DNA of 64,000 nucleotides, taken from contig NZ_QFBC01000013.1 in the NCBI RefSeq assembly GCF_003122325.1, forward strand, positions 1-64,000. Direction: 5' to 3'. How positions within the stretch are numbered: position 1 is the stretch's first letter; the number at the start of each line of letters is the position of its first letter. This document shows, in pieces, positions 44,477 to 53,375 of the stretch. A program made the translations under genes and the position numbers. The notes under the pieces were generated by a model. The model did no database searches. It had not been told where the DNA came from and worked only from the letters and a program-made list of their open reading frames with translations. Source of the stretch: Rhizobium album (lineage in GTDB: Bacteria; Pseudomonadota; Alphaproteobacteria; Rhizobiales; Rhizobiaceae).

Positions 44477-44829
44477 GACCGTTTCATCCGGCGATTGTTG
44501 GCGAGCAGGATCAGCATGGGCGCCCCGACAAAAGCCGTGACGATGCCGGCCTGCATCAGCGCCCCTGCGACACCGAGCGCCATGCCAGCGACGATGCCAA
44601 GAAGCGTCCGCGGCATTCACAATCCGCTGACCACGGCGTAATCGTCCGTCGGCGGATCGGTGACCAGGGCGGCGATCACCCGTCCGGGCGACATCGGCTG
44701 GGCGCCGACCGCCAGGCTCAGCAGGCAGATGGCGGCCAGCATCGCCAGGGAAATAGCGAGGTCGGTGCGGCGCAGCCACCGGGGATAGTCGCCGTCTTCG
44801 TGGACCGGATGGCCGAAAGACAGGGTCAC
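44473..44829 (-). pseudogene. FecCD-type siderophore ABC permease 1, nonsense codon plus internal deletion
   Basis: A GTG at 44829, overlapping the reductase stop as GTGA, opens a frame reading TLSFGHPVHEDGDYPRWLRR, then LAISLAMLAAICLLSLAVGA and DDYAVVSGL. A TGA follows, and the same frame continues MPRTLLGIVAGMALGVAGAL, then MQAGIVTAFVGAPMLILLAN. The order SGL-R-x-PRTLLG is conserved, so the TGA looks like a changed CGA codon. GALMQ joins straight to GIVTAFVGAP, the C-terminal motif, in frame, so about 200-250 residues were removed from the middle. Confidence 0.75.
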
Positions 44830-45722
44830 AACCGGTATTTCTCCAGCGTGGCTTCCACCTCGTCGCGGATCTCTTCCTCGTTGCGGCCGGAAGACCAGGC
44901 GGCTTCGATCTGCTGCTTCACATCCGCATCGAGCGCTTCCCAGGCGGCATCCCATTCCTGGCGCTTTTCGATCCAGTAGGCGACGAGCTTGTAGCGTTCG
45001 GCCGGCAGCTTCAGGTCCTGACGGACATATTTGCGGATGGCGCGCACGGCTTTCTGCTCGCCGGCCACCCAGATATAGCCGGGTGCCGGCGGCAGTTTCA
45101 GCGCCAGCATCACCTCGTGCAGGCGGCTTGGGGCCATGCCGTTGCCGCCATGCAGCCAGGTCACCGTCGCGCCCGGATGGGCGGGAAGCGCCTGCTGGTC
45201 CTGCGGCCCGGCAACCTCGATGATGAGGCGCGAGGTGACGTGCCGCGGCGTCTCCTCCAGGATCCGCGCAAGAGCGGGCAGGCCTGTCGCATCGCACATC
45301 AGCAGTTGCCAGGCGAAATCCTCCGGCGGCGCATACAGGCCGCGCGGATTGTTGATGATCATCGGATCGCCGGGGCGGGCCTTCTGGGCCCATTCGCTGG
45401 CGACGCCGCCCTCATGCACGACGAAGTCGATATCGATCTCCCGGCCGTCGGCATCGAAGCGGCGGACGGTGTAGGTGGCGCAGCGCACCGGCGGCTTGCC
45501 GTCCTGGTAACTCCAATTGCCCTGGCCGTCGATGATCGGCAACACGACTTCGCCGGTTTCCTCATTGGGGAAGAACAGCCGGAGATATTCGTCCCCGATG
45601 CCGGTCGGCCGGAAATCCGCAAGCTCTTCGCCCGCGAAGGTCAAGCGGACCATGCCCGGCGTCAGAACCTGATGCCGGGCTACCGTCACATTATGAAAAG
45701 TCTTCCCCATGCCACTCACCAT
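44826..45722 (-). CDS. Siderophore-interacting protein (FAD-dependent ferric-siderophore reductase)
   Basis: This reductase of about 298 residues is intact. It has the FAD part (VRLTFAGEELADFRPTGIGD, then YTVRRFDADGREIDIDFVVH) and the NAD(P)H part (ATVTWLHGGNGMAPSRLHEV, then GYIWVAGEQKAVRAIRKYVR and KLVAYWIEKRQEWDAAW). Its ATG at 45722 overlaps the TonB-receptor stop; 45710 is an alternative. Receptor, reductase, two permeases and a binding protein were once a full uptake operon; only this gene still looks whole. It is separate from the PadR-fused copy at 8-9.5 kb. Confidence 0.85.
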   Translation of the reverse strand: MVSGMGKTFHNVTVARHQVLTPGMVRLTFAGEELADFRPTGIGDEYLRLFFPNEETGEVVLPIIDGQGNWSYQDGKPPVRCATYTVRRFDADGREIDIDFVVHEGGVASEWAQKARPGDPMIINNPRGLYAPPEDFAWQLLMCDATGLPALARILEETPRHVTSRLIIEVAGPQDQQALPAHPGATVTWLHGGNGMAPSRLHEVMLALKLPPAPGYIWVAGEQKAVRAIRKYVRQDLKLPAERYKLVAYWIEKRQEWDAAWEALDADVKQQIEAAWSSGRNEEEIRDEVEATLEKYRL

Positions 45723-47287
45723 GTATATCGTAACGAACCGATGACCGTCCGGTCCTGATCCCGGTAGCAATAACCGGATGTGCAGGTCGTATCCTGACGG
45801 TTGAAGATGTTTGTCGCGTTGATCTGCAGCTTGACGCCGTCGAATTTCGAATTCAGCGCGGCGAAATCATAGCGTAGCGCCGCGTCGAAGAAGGTCCGGC
45901 CGGTATTCTTCAGCGTGTTGGTATCGTCGCCGTAGCTCGACCCGGCAAAACGTGCGCCAAAACCGCCGCTCCAGCCATGGAGCGGGCTGTCATCCGGGGC
46001 CGTGTAATCGACCCAGGCCGAAGCGGAATGGAACGGCACGCTCGATACATAGTTGTCGATGGTGTTGCTCGGCCCTTCGAGGATCCTGAGATCCGTGTAG
46101 GTATAGGCGGCGGTAAACGACAGGCCGTTGTCGAGCGTCGAGGTCGCTTCCAGCTCTACGCCTTTCGAACGCAGCTTGCCGCGCTGCACCTGCACGGTGC
46201 CGGTATGCGATGCCTCGTAGAACAGGCCGTTTTCCTGGTCGATGTTGAAAACGGCCGCCGTCAGCATGACATTGGCATCCGGCAGCAGATATTTGACGCC
46301 GATTTCTTCCTGGGTGCTGGTCGTCGGTTTGAACGGCGCATTGGTCGTCTTGTTGAAGCCGACATTCGGCGAGAATGCCGTCGAATAGCTGGCATAAGGC
46401 GCGACACCGAAGGAGGTTTCGTAGGTAAGACCGATCCTGCCCGAAAACTCCCCGTCCGTCTGGTCGAGCGAATCCAGAGCGCCGGAGGAAAGGTCGGTGT
46501 TGTCGGTATCGGTCGATACCCAATCGTAGCGGCCGCCGAGCGTCAGGGTCCAGGCGTCATAACGGATCTGGTCCTGCAAGTAGATACCGGTCTGCACTTG
46601 GCTCTGGTGCACCTTCGACGTCAGCGTCGGCGAGGTGATGGGATCGCCGTAATTCAGATCGAGCGTATCGAGCGGCGCGATATCGCCCGTGCCGGAGAGC
46701 GCATTGTAACGCACGGTGGTGATATCGAGCCCGGCCAGCAGCGTGTGGTCCAGAGGGCCGGTATCGAAGCGGCTTTCGAACTGCGTATCGATGACCAAGC
46801 TGTTCAGGCGCTGGATGTCGCGGCCGGCGCCGCGATCGAGCAGGGTCGGGTCGGCCGGGTTCCTGCGCCAGATATAGGTGTATTTCGCGTCGATATCCTG
46901 GGTCGAGAAGCGGGCATTCCGGCGGAAGGTAAAGGTGTCGTTGAACTTGTGTTCGAATTCGTAGCCGATGCGGCCCTGCTTGTGGATCAGGTCGGTGAAG
47001 GCCGGGTCGCCGTTGATGTAGTTGCTGACGTGTCCGTAGCTGTCGTTGTAATAGGCCGGATTGCCGCCGCTTTTGGAGGCGGAATATTCGCCGAGCAGCG
47101 TGAACTTCGTGTCTTCGTCCGGCTTCCAGGTCAGGGCGGGCGCGAAGAAAGCCCGATCATCCGGGACGGCCTCGATTTCCGTGTCGCTCAATCGGCCGAC
47201 ACCGGTGAGGCGATAGAGCAACTCGTCATTGCCGGCGACGGGGCCGGAAAAATCGAATTGCGTCTGGTAGCGGTCGTTGTTGCCGAG
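45716..47287 (-). pseudogene. TonB-dependent siderophore receptor lacking its N-terminal signal and plug
   Basis: About 520 residues of a beta-barrel outer-membrane receptor remain: FDFSGPVAGNDELLYRLTGV, then QTGIYLQDQIRYDAWTLTLG and the C-terminal NATNIFNRQDTTCTSGYCYR ending in RYTW with the usual aromatic last residue. FhuA/FoxA-type ferric-siderophore receptors have about 700 residues, with a signal peptide, TonB box and plug first. Those parts are missing: upstream of about 47287 the frame meets a stop and unrelated coding sequence. A TTG at 47221 could start the remaining barrel, but it would not be secreted. Confidence 0.8.
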
Positions 47288-47481
47288 CTACGCCGGATCT
47301 CCTGGTAATAGAGGCTGAACGCCGCATCCAGCTGGGCCTTGGCGGCTTCGATGCCGCCTTCGCCGAGGTTTGCCTCTTCGACATCGATATTCGGTCTGCT
47401 GAAACCCATGGCCGCGCCCGTCATCCCGCTGGTAGCGCCTTTGTGAACCAAATCGCCGGCATCAGCAAGATAATATGACAA
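47288..47481 (-). pseudogene. Unrecognised gene fragment fused at the receptor deletion edge
   Basis: A frame starting at ATG 47481 reads MSYYLADAGDLVHKGATSGM, then TGAAMGFSRPNIDVEEANLG and AQLDAAFSLYYQEIRR. It has normal-looking composition up to about 47288. After that the same frame only shadows the receptor frame. I do not recognise the family. It is probably a fragment of another gene joined to the receptor by deletion. Confidence 0.45.
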
Positions 47482-47555
47482 TTGAAGTCATGAATTTTTC
47501 GACGGTCATGGCATGCCGCGAACCGAAGCCATCCGCCCACCGGTCATCGGCGCCC

Positions 47556-48368
47556 TTAATAGACCTTTGCGTCTATGGATTGCCCGGGCGCCGCGGCGGT
47601 GGCCTTGTGAAAGTCGGCAAGCAGCTTGGCCGTAGCGTTGGCCAGCACGCCGACATCCGAACCGATGGCAACGAAGGTCGCGCCGAGTTCGAGATACCGT
47701 TTGGCGAGCGATTGATCGGCCGTGAGGATACCGGCCGCCTTGCCATGTCCCTGGATGCGTTTCAGCGCGTCCTCGACCGCTGCCTGCACCTCCGGGGCGC
47801 CCGGCTTGCCGAGATAACCCATGTCGGCGGCAAGATCCGCCGGGCCGATGAACACGCCGTCGACGCCCTCAGTCATAGCGATCGCGTCGAGATTGGCAAT
47901 TCCAGCGCGGCTTTCCACCTGCAGCAACAGGCAGATTTCGTCATTGGCCGTCTGCAGATAGTCGGGAATGCGGCTGAAAGCCGAGGCACGCGCCAGCGAG
48001 GCGCCGACGCCACGCACGCCGTGGGGAGGATAACGAACGGCCCTGACCATTGCTTCGGCCAGTTCGGCACTGTCGACCATCGGGATCAGCAGCGTCTGCG
48101 CCCCGATATCGAGAAGCTGCTTGACGATATAGGTCTCGCCGACCGGCGGCCGGATGACCGCATGCGACGCCGTGCCCTTCATCGCCTGAAGCTGGGCGAC
48201 CAGCATCGGCACGTCGTTCGGCGCGTGTTCGCCATCGAGCAGCAGCCAGTCGTAACCGGCGCCGGCGCTGATCTCCACCGTATAGGGGCTGGCAAGCGCC
48301 TGCCACAGGCCGATCTGGGCGCGGCCTTCCTTCAACGCAGCTTTGAACAGGTTTTTGGGAGCCGGCAT
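47556..48368 (-). CDS. hpaI: HpaI, 4-hydroxy-2-oxoheptanedioate aldolase
   Basis: This 270-residue class II aldolase splits 4-hydroxy-2-oxoheptane-1,7-dioate to pyruvate and succinic semialdehyde. Family marks: AQIGLWQALASPYTVEISAG, YDWLLLDGEHAPNDVPMLVA, LLLQVESRAGIANLDAIA with a metal-binding Glu, and VDGVFIGPADLAADMG. An AGGAGG site stands 5 bases before the ATG. It is the last gene of hpaFEDGHI. Confidence 0.93.
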   Translation of the reverse strand: MPAPKNLFKAALKEGRAQIGLWQALASPYTVEISAGAGYDWLLLDGEHAPNDVPMLVAQLQAMKGTASHAVIRPPVGETYIVKQLLDIGAQTLLIPMVDSAELAEAMVRAVRYPPHGVRGVGASLARASAFSRIPDYLQTANDEICLLLQVESRAGIANLDAIAMTEGVDGVFIGPADLAADMGYLGKPGAPEVQAAVEDALKRIQGHGKAAGILTADQSLAKRYLELGATFVAIGSDVGVLANATAKLLADFHKATAAAPGQSIDAKVY

Positions 48369-48416
48369 GAAAACCTCCTAACGCGCCATTCCAGCGGACT
48401 GGAATACCGGCAGAAC

Positions 48417-49220
48417 TTAAAGAAAATGGCAGGCAATCGTGCCGTAAGGCCCGAAATCGGCATTGATCGTATCGCCGTGGCGGGCTTCGACCGGCCGGAT
48501 GAACGAGCCGGCGAGCACGATCTGCCCGGCCTCGATGCCATCGCCATAGTGCGCCAGCCGATTGGCAAGCCAGGCGATGCCGCGGGCGGGATGATTGAGC
48601 ACGCCGGCGCCGAGCCCGGTTTCCTCGACTTCTGCATTACGGGAAACGATGGCGCCCATCCAGCGCATGTCGATCTGGTCCGGCCGCATCTGCCGACCGC
48701 CGATGACGATGCCGGCATTGGCGGCATTGTCGGAGATCGTATCGACGATGCTGCGCGCCTTCTTCGTCTCGGGATCGACGCGCAGGATGCGGGTGTCGAG
48801 GATCTCCAGCGCCGGAGTGATGTAATCCGTGGCGTTCAGCACGTCGAAGATTGAAACGTTCGGCCCCTTCAGCGGCGCCTTCATCACGAAGGCGATTTCC
48901 GCCTCGATGCGCGGCTGGATGAAACGGTCGGCAGGGATAACGGCGCCGTCCTCGAACCCCATGTCGTCGAACAGCACGCCGGAATCGGGAATGTCGATGT
49001 TCAGCGCATATTGCATCGCCTTGGAGGTCAGGCCGATCTTCCAGCCGATCACCTTGCGGCCGGAGGCGATCTTCTGCTTCACCCAGGCGGCCTGCACCGC
49101 ATAGGCATCGTCCATCGTCATGTCGGGGTGTTTCAGCGACAGCAGGCCGATCTGCCTGCGGCTCTTTTCGGCTCCGTCAAGTGCTGTGGCGGCGGCTGCG
49201 ATCTCGTCTTTCGTCAGCAT
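48417..49220 (-). CDS. hpaH: HpaH, 2-oxo-hept-4-ene-1,7-dioate hydratase
   Basis: This 267-residue enzyme hydrates the ring-cleavage chain before aldol cleavage. It shows KVIGWKIGLTSKAMQYALNI, IEAEIAFVMKAPLKGPNVSI and AWLANRLAHYGDGIEAGQIV, as in HpaH/MhpD hydratases, with the acidic residues (EAEIAF) for magnesium. It lies 3 bases after hpaG. Confidence 0.93.
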   Translation of the reverse strand: MLTKDEIAAAATALDGAEKSRRQIGLLSLKHPDMTMDDAYAVQAAWVKQKIASGRKVIGWKIGLTSKAMQYALNIDIPDSGVLFDDMGFEDGAVIPADRFIQPRIEAEIAFVMKAPLKGPNVSIFDVLNATDYITPALEILDTRILRVDPETKKARSIVDTISDNAANAGIVIGGRQMRPDQIDMRWMGAIVSRNAEVEETGLGAGVLNHPARGIAWLANRLAHYGDGIEAGQIVLAGSFIRPVEARHGDTINADFGPYGTIACHFL

Positions 49221-49223
49221 GGC

Positions 49224-50090
49224 TCAGACCTTTTCGTCGGCAATCGTGTTGCGAAGGATGCCGATGCCGTCGGCCTCCACCTCGACCACATCGCCCGGTT
49301 TCAGCCAGATCGGCGGATCGAAGCGGGCGCCCGCCCCGGTCGGCGTGCCGCAGACGATGACGTCGCCCGGCACCAGCGTTGTAAAGGTGGAGATGTAATT
49401 GATGATCTTGCGGAAGGAAAAGATCATCCGGCTGGTGCGGTCCTGCTGGCGCACCTCCCCATTGACGCGTGTCGTCAGCTGGATGTCGGCAAGCTGGCTT
49501 TCGTCGGTGAACGGCACCAGCCAGGGACCGATCGAGCCGGTCGCATCGAAGTTCTTGCCCTGGGTGACGTTGAACTTGGCGTGGCGCACCCAGTCGCGGA
49601 TCGTGCCTTCATTGCAGAGCGAGAGCGCAGCGACATGGTCGAGCGCATCCTTTTCGGCGATGCGGCGGCCACCCTTGCCGATGACGATGACGATCTCGCC
49701 TTCGTAATCGAGCTGCGGGCTTTCCGGCGGGCGGATCAGCGGCCGGTCATGGCCGGTAAAGGAGCGCGGGAAGCGGATGAACAGCGACGGATTGGAGGGG
49801 GCTGCCTGCCCATCCTTGTATTCCTCGTTGCGGTCGGGAAAATTGACGCCGACGCAGATGATCTTTTCCGGCGAAGGGATCGGGATTTCGTAGGTGATCT
49901 CGGAGAGCGGCACATCGGCGGCCAGGCTTTCGCCCTCTTCGGCAAGCCGCGTCAACGCACCGGCCTCGATCACCTCGCGCAGGGTCGGCCAGGTCTTGCC
50001 ATGTCGCGCCGACAGATCGACGACGCCGTCTTGCTTCAGCAAACCGTAACCGCTGCCGCTGGCGGTCGAAAAACTCAAAATTCTGGCCAT
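49224..50090 (-). CDS. hpaG: HpaG-like fumarylacetoacetate hydrolase-family decarboxylase/isomerase
   Basis: This 288-residue protein has the FAH fold: IICVGVNFPDRNEEYKDGQA, LDYEGEIVIVIGKGGRRIAE with the metal-binding ExE, and FTTLVPGDVIVCGTPTGAGA. In this pathway a protein of this family removes CO2 from 5-carboxymethyl-2-oxo-hex-3-ene-1,7-dioate. It is shorter than the two-domain E. coli HpaG (about 430 residues); a single domain is common outside enteric bacteria. The gene lies between hpaD and hpaH. Confidence 0.85.
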   Translation of the reverse strand: MARILSFSTASGSGYGLLKQDGVVDLSARHGKTWPTLREVIEAGALTRLAEEGESLAADVPLSEITYEIPIPSPEKIICVGVNFPDRNEEYKDGQAAPSNPSLFIRFPRSFTGHDRPLIRPPESPQLDYEGEIVIVIGKGGRRIAEKDALDHVAALSLCNEGTIRDWVRHAKFNVTQGKNFDATGSIGPWLVPFTDESQLADIQLTTRVNGEVRQQDRTSRMIFSFRKIINYISTFTTLVPGDVIVCGTPTGAGARFDPPIWLKPGDVVEVEADGIGILRNTIADEKV

Positions 50091-50130
50091 CTGCGCCTCG
50101 CTTTCCTGATGTCTTTATGTGGGCCGGAAG

Positions 50131-50238
50131 CCCCTCATCCGCCTGCCGGCACCTTCTCCCCGCTGGGGAGAAAGTGGTGTGGCTCCGCCGAGCACTCCAG
50201 TCCCCTCTCTCCTCGGGGAGAGGACCAGGGTGAGGGGA
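50131..50238. repeat. Intergenic palindromic repeat with CCCCTC...GAGGGG ends
   Basis: CCCCTCATCC at 50131 and GTGAGGGG at about 50230-50237 form distant arms. Inside are two hairpins: TTCTCCCC-GCT-GGGGAGAA near 50154-50172 and CTCTCCTCGGGGAGAG near 50206-50221. Repeats of this type are frequent between genes in Rhizobiales. It separates hpaG from hpaD but is probably transcribed with them. Confidence 0.6.
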
Positions 50239-50253
50239 GTGTTAGCCAGCACC

Positions 50254-51234
50254 TCAAGGCGCCACGATCGGCTGTGCCTTGAGGATCGATTCGCGCGGTT
50301 CGGCACCGGCAAACAGGCTGCCTTCCTCGAACCACGATTTTGGCGCCGGCGCGCCCCACAGGGTCTGGCGCTGCGGGTCCTTGAGGTCCCACTTGATCGG
50401 CTCCAGGTCCGGATCGACCGTCTGGTAATCCGAGCAATAGATCTCGATGCGGTGGCCGTCCGGATCGCGGATATAGAGGAAGAAGGCGTTTGAAATACCG
50501 TGGCGGCCGGGACCACGCTCGATGTTGGCGAGCCAACCACTCGTCGACATCAGGTCGAGCAGGTCGATGATGTTCAGCGGCGTCGGCACCCAGAAGGCGG
50601 TGTGGTGCAGGCGCGGGCCGCGGCCGTTGGTGAAGGCGATGTCGTGGACGCCGCCCTTGCGGTGCGTCCAGGCAGCCCAGAGGCGGCCGGTTTCGGCATC
50701 CTCGGTATATTCCGTCACCCGGAAGCCGATCTCGTTGTAGAAGGCGACGCTCTCATCGACGTTCGGCGAGAAGCAGTTGAAGTGGTCGATGCGCAGCGGC
50801 TTCACGCCCTTGTAGAGCGCGTATTTCTGGTGGATCGGCGGCAGGCGGTCCATCTTGGAATAGAATTCCAGCGGAATGCCGTGCGGATCGCGGGTGCGGA
50901 AGGTGCGCGACTGGTAGGGCCGCTCCACCCATTCCACCGGCAGGTCCTTGGTCTTGAAGAAGTGCTCGGCCCTGTCGAGATCGTCTTCCGAGTAGACCTT
51001 GAAACCGAGATCACGGGCAACCGCCGTATCGGACTTCTTCAGAACGATGCAATGGTGGCCGCGCTCTTCCATGGCGCGCAGGTAAATGGTGTCGGCGGTC
51101 TCGTCGGTCACCTGCAGGCCGAGCGTATCGACATAAAAGGCGCGTGACTTGGCGAGATCGGTGACGGCCAGTTCGACGTGGCTCAAGCGCACGATGTTGA
51201 ACGGCGGGTGGAGATTGGGTGTCGGCAAAGGCAT
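50254..51234 (-). CDS. hpaD: HpaD, 3,4-dihydroxyphenylacetate 2,3-dioxygenase (extradiol)
   Basis: This 326-residue ring-cleavage enzyme is of the vicinal-oxygen-chelate type, with an N-terminal domain (FNIVRLSHVELAVTDLAKSR) and a catalytic C-terminal one. The metal ligands fit LRIDHFNCF near residue 150, RLHHTAFW near 211 and GHRIEIYCSDYQTV with Glu near 262. It closely resembles homoprotocatechuate 2,3-dioxygenases. A GAGGAGG site supports the ATG at 51234 rather than the one five codons earlier. Confidence 0.93.
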   Translation of the reverse strand: MPLPTPNLHPPFNIVRLSHVELAVTDLAKSRAFYVDTLGLQVTDETADTIYLRAMEERGHHCIVLKKSDTAVARDLGFKVYSEDDLDRAEHFFKTKDLPVEWVERPYQSRTFRTRDPHGIPLEFYSKMDRLPPIHQKYALYKGVKPLRIDHFNCFSPNVDESVAFYNEIGFRVTEYTEDAETGRLWAAWTHRKGGVHDIAFTNGRGPRLHHTAFWVPTPLNIIDLLDLMSTSGWLANIERGPGRHGISNAFFLYIRDPDGHRIEIYCSDYQTVDPDLEPIKWDLKDPQRQTLWGAPAPKSWFEEGSLFAGAEPRESILKAQPIVAP

Positions 51235-51288
51235 GGGTTTCCTCCTCAATGTGTCAGATGCGGCGAAACAGGCGTCAAGGTGCCGGTC

Positions 51289-52803
51289 TCAGCCGCCGAG
51301 TTTCTGGATTGCGTGTGCTGCGGTGGCGAAAGCGATGTTTTTGGTTTCCATGTAGAAATCGAAGGACCAGTCGCCGCCGTCGCGGCCGATGCCGGAGCTT
51401 TTGACGCCGCCGAAGGGCGTCGGCAGATGCCGGACGTTTTCGGAATTGACCCAGATCATCCCGGCTTCCAGCGCGTCGGTGAAGCGGAAGGCGCGGGTGA
51501 CGTCGCCGGTCCAGAGGTAACCGGTCAGGCCGTACTGCACGTCGTTGGCAAGCGACAGCGCTTCCGCCTCGTCCTTGAACGGGATGGCGGTCAGCACCGG
51601 GCCGAAAATCTCCTCTTGCGCGATGCGCATCTGGTTGTTGGCGCCGGTAAACAGCGTCGGCGAGACGTAGCAACCGCCGCCCGGACCATCGAATTTCGCC
51701 CCGCCGGCGGCAACCGTCGCACCTTCGCCACGACCGATTTCGATATAGTCCAGCACCTTCTTTTCGTGCACCGGATGGATCAGCGGGCCGACGACGGTTT
51801 CCGGATCGAGCGGGTGGCCGACCTTGATGCGCTTGGCCTTCTCGGCAACCAGCGCCGTAAACCTGTCGTAGACGCTGTCCTCGACCAGGAGGCGCGAGGA
51901 GGAGGTGCAGCGCTCGCCGTTGAGCGAGTAGATCATGAAAACGGCGGCGTCCGCCGCGCGTTCCAGGTCGGCATCGGCAAAGACCACGACCGGGTTCTTG
52001 CCGCCGAGTTCGAAATGCACCCGCTTCAGCGTATCGGCACCCTGCTTCATGATCATCGAGCCGGTGCGGCTTTCGCCGACGAAGCCGATGGCCTTGATGT
52101 CGCGATGTTCGGTGAGCGCCTTGCCGGCATCCTCGCCAAAACCGTTGACGAGGTTCCAGACACCCTTGGGCAGGCCGGCCTCTTCGGCGATCTCGACCAG
52201 CAGGCGCGCCGTCAGCGGCGAAAATTCCGCCGGCTTGTGGACGATGGTGCAGCCGGCGGCGAGCGCCGGGGCGATCTTCCAGGTCGACAGCATGAACGGC
52301 GTGTTCCACGGCGTGATGATGCCGACCGGACCGATCGGCACGCGGGTCGTCATGTTGACCTGGCCGGGGCCGCGCAGCGCCTTGCCATCACGGGCCTCGG
52401 GGGCGCGATCAGCAAAGAAGCGGAAGTTTTCCGCGCCGCGCAACGCCGCCTTGGCCATGAATTTCAGCGACTGCCCGGTATCCATGCATTCGATAAAGGC
52501 GATTTCTTCGGCGCGGGCAACGATGGCATCGGCGATCTTATGCAGCAATTTTTTGCGCGCATCGCCGGGGAGGGCAGCCCATTCCGGAAAGGCGGCCTTG
52601 GCGGCCCTGGCGGCGCGATCGATGTCGGCAGCCTTGCCGAGCGCCACCCTGGCCAGCGGCTTCAGGTCGACCGGCGAGATGGTCTCGAAGGTCGCACCAT
52701 CGCTGGCAGCGACATCTTCGCCATTGATGCGGTTGAGCACACCGTTTTCGAATTTGGCGAGATAGGCCTTCGCCTTGGCAATGTTTTCGTCAAGCTTGGA
52801 CAT
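51289..52803 (-). CDS. hpaE: HpaE, 5-carboxymethyl-2-hydroxymuconate semialdehyde dehydrogenase
   Basis: This 504-residue aldehyde dehydrogenase has GIITPWNTPFMLSTWKIAPA, RVHFELGGKNPVVVFADADL for the Glu and SLNGERCTSSSRLLVEDSVY for the Cys. The ERCTSSSR form is typical of HpaE. A GGAGA site precedes the ATG at 52803. It sits between hpaF and hpaD. Confidence 0.93.
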   Translation of the reverse strand: MSKLDENIAKAKAYLAKFENGVLNRINGEDVAASDGATFETISPVDLKPLARVALGKAADIDRAARAAKAAFPEWAALPGDARKKLLHKIADAIVARAEEIAFIECMDTGQSLKFMAKAALRGAENFRFFADRAPEARDGKALRGPGQVNMTTRVPIGPVGIITPWNTPFMLSTWKIAPALAAGCTIVHKPAEFSPLTARLLVEIAEEAGLPKGVWNLVNGFGEDAGKALTEHRDIKAIGFVGESRTGSMIMKQGADTLKRVHFELGGKNPVVVFADADLERAADAAVFMIYSLNGERCTSSSRLLVEDSVYDRFTALVAEKAKRIKVGHPLDPETVVGPLIHPVHEKKVLDYIEIGRGEGATVAAGGAKFDGPGGGCYVSPTLFTGANNQMRIAQEEIFGPVLTAIPFKDEAEALSLANDVQYGLTGYLWTGDVTRAFRFTDALEAGMIWVNSENVRHLPTPFGGVKSSGIGRDGGDWSFDFYMETKNIAFATAAHAIQKLGG

Positions 52804-52860
52804 GCGTGTCTCCATGGGATGGCGGTAACCGGCGCGGGTTCGGCGGGAGGATCTTTGATG

Positions 52861-53247
52861 TCAACCCTGGCGAAGCCGGGGATGGATGGCGTTTTTCTTC
52901 CAGCTCAACTCCGCATCGATCTCGCGGATCTCCAGCGTCAGGGCGAAATGCGGCGTTGCAAACAGCGGCGCCAGGAACTGCGTCACGGTGGCGAAGATCG
53001 CCTCGCCGGCCTGCCGCTTCTCTTCGGCACTCCGGCCCTTGCCGATGCGAAAGGACATGTCGATGAAACCGTTTTCCGGCAAGAGGTCGGCCACCGCATA
53101 AGCCTCACAGCGGATGGCGCGCACACGCACGGCCCCGAGTTCGAACAGGCCGGTCGACAGGATCGTTCCGTGCACGGCCTGGCAAAGGCCGGCAAGATCC
53201 ACCGACGCATCGAGGTTGGCGGAATATTCCATGGTGAAATGAGGCAT
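52861..53247 (-). CDS. hpaF: HpaF, 5-carboxymethyl-2-hydroxymuconate delta-isomerase
   Basis: This 128-residue protein starts MPHFTMEYSANLDASVDLAG; the proline after Met is the catalytic base in this tautomerase family. FIDMSFRIGKGRSAEEKRQA is the other family mark. It isomerises the muconate before decarboxylation. It is the first gene after the divergent hpaR, so the operator in between controls the operon. Confidence 0.92.
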   Translation of the reverse strand: MPHFTMEYSANLDASVDLAGLCQAVHGTILSTGLFELGAVRVRAIRCEAYAVADLLPENGFIDMSFRIGKGRSAEEKRQAGEAIFATVTQFLAPLFATPHFALTLEIREIDAELSWKKNAIHPRLRQG

Positions 53248-53274
53248 TTGTCCTCCCGAACGCTTCTTATTATA

Positions 53275-53288
53275 TTTAACATGTTAAA
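53275..53288. promoter_or_regulatory. HpaR operator candidate
   Basis: TTTAACATGTTAAA is a 14-bp perfect palindrome, extended by TATA/GATA with one mismatch, in the gap between hpaF and hpaR. MarR-type HpaR proteins bind such AT-rich palindromes to repress both directions. Confidence 0.7.
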
Positions 53289-53375
53289 GATATCGGTCGA
53301 CGGCGTCAAGTGTCTTGTCGCTCCGAAGAGCCGGGTGCGATTGCAAAGCCGCGGGAAATAAACGATACAACCGCC

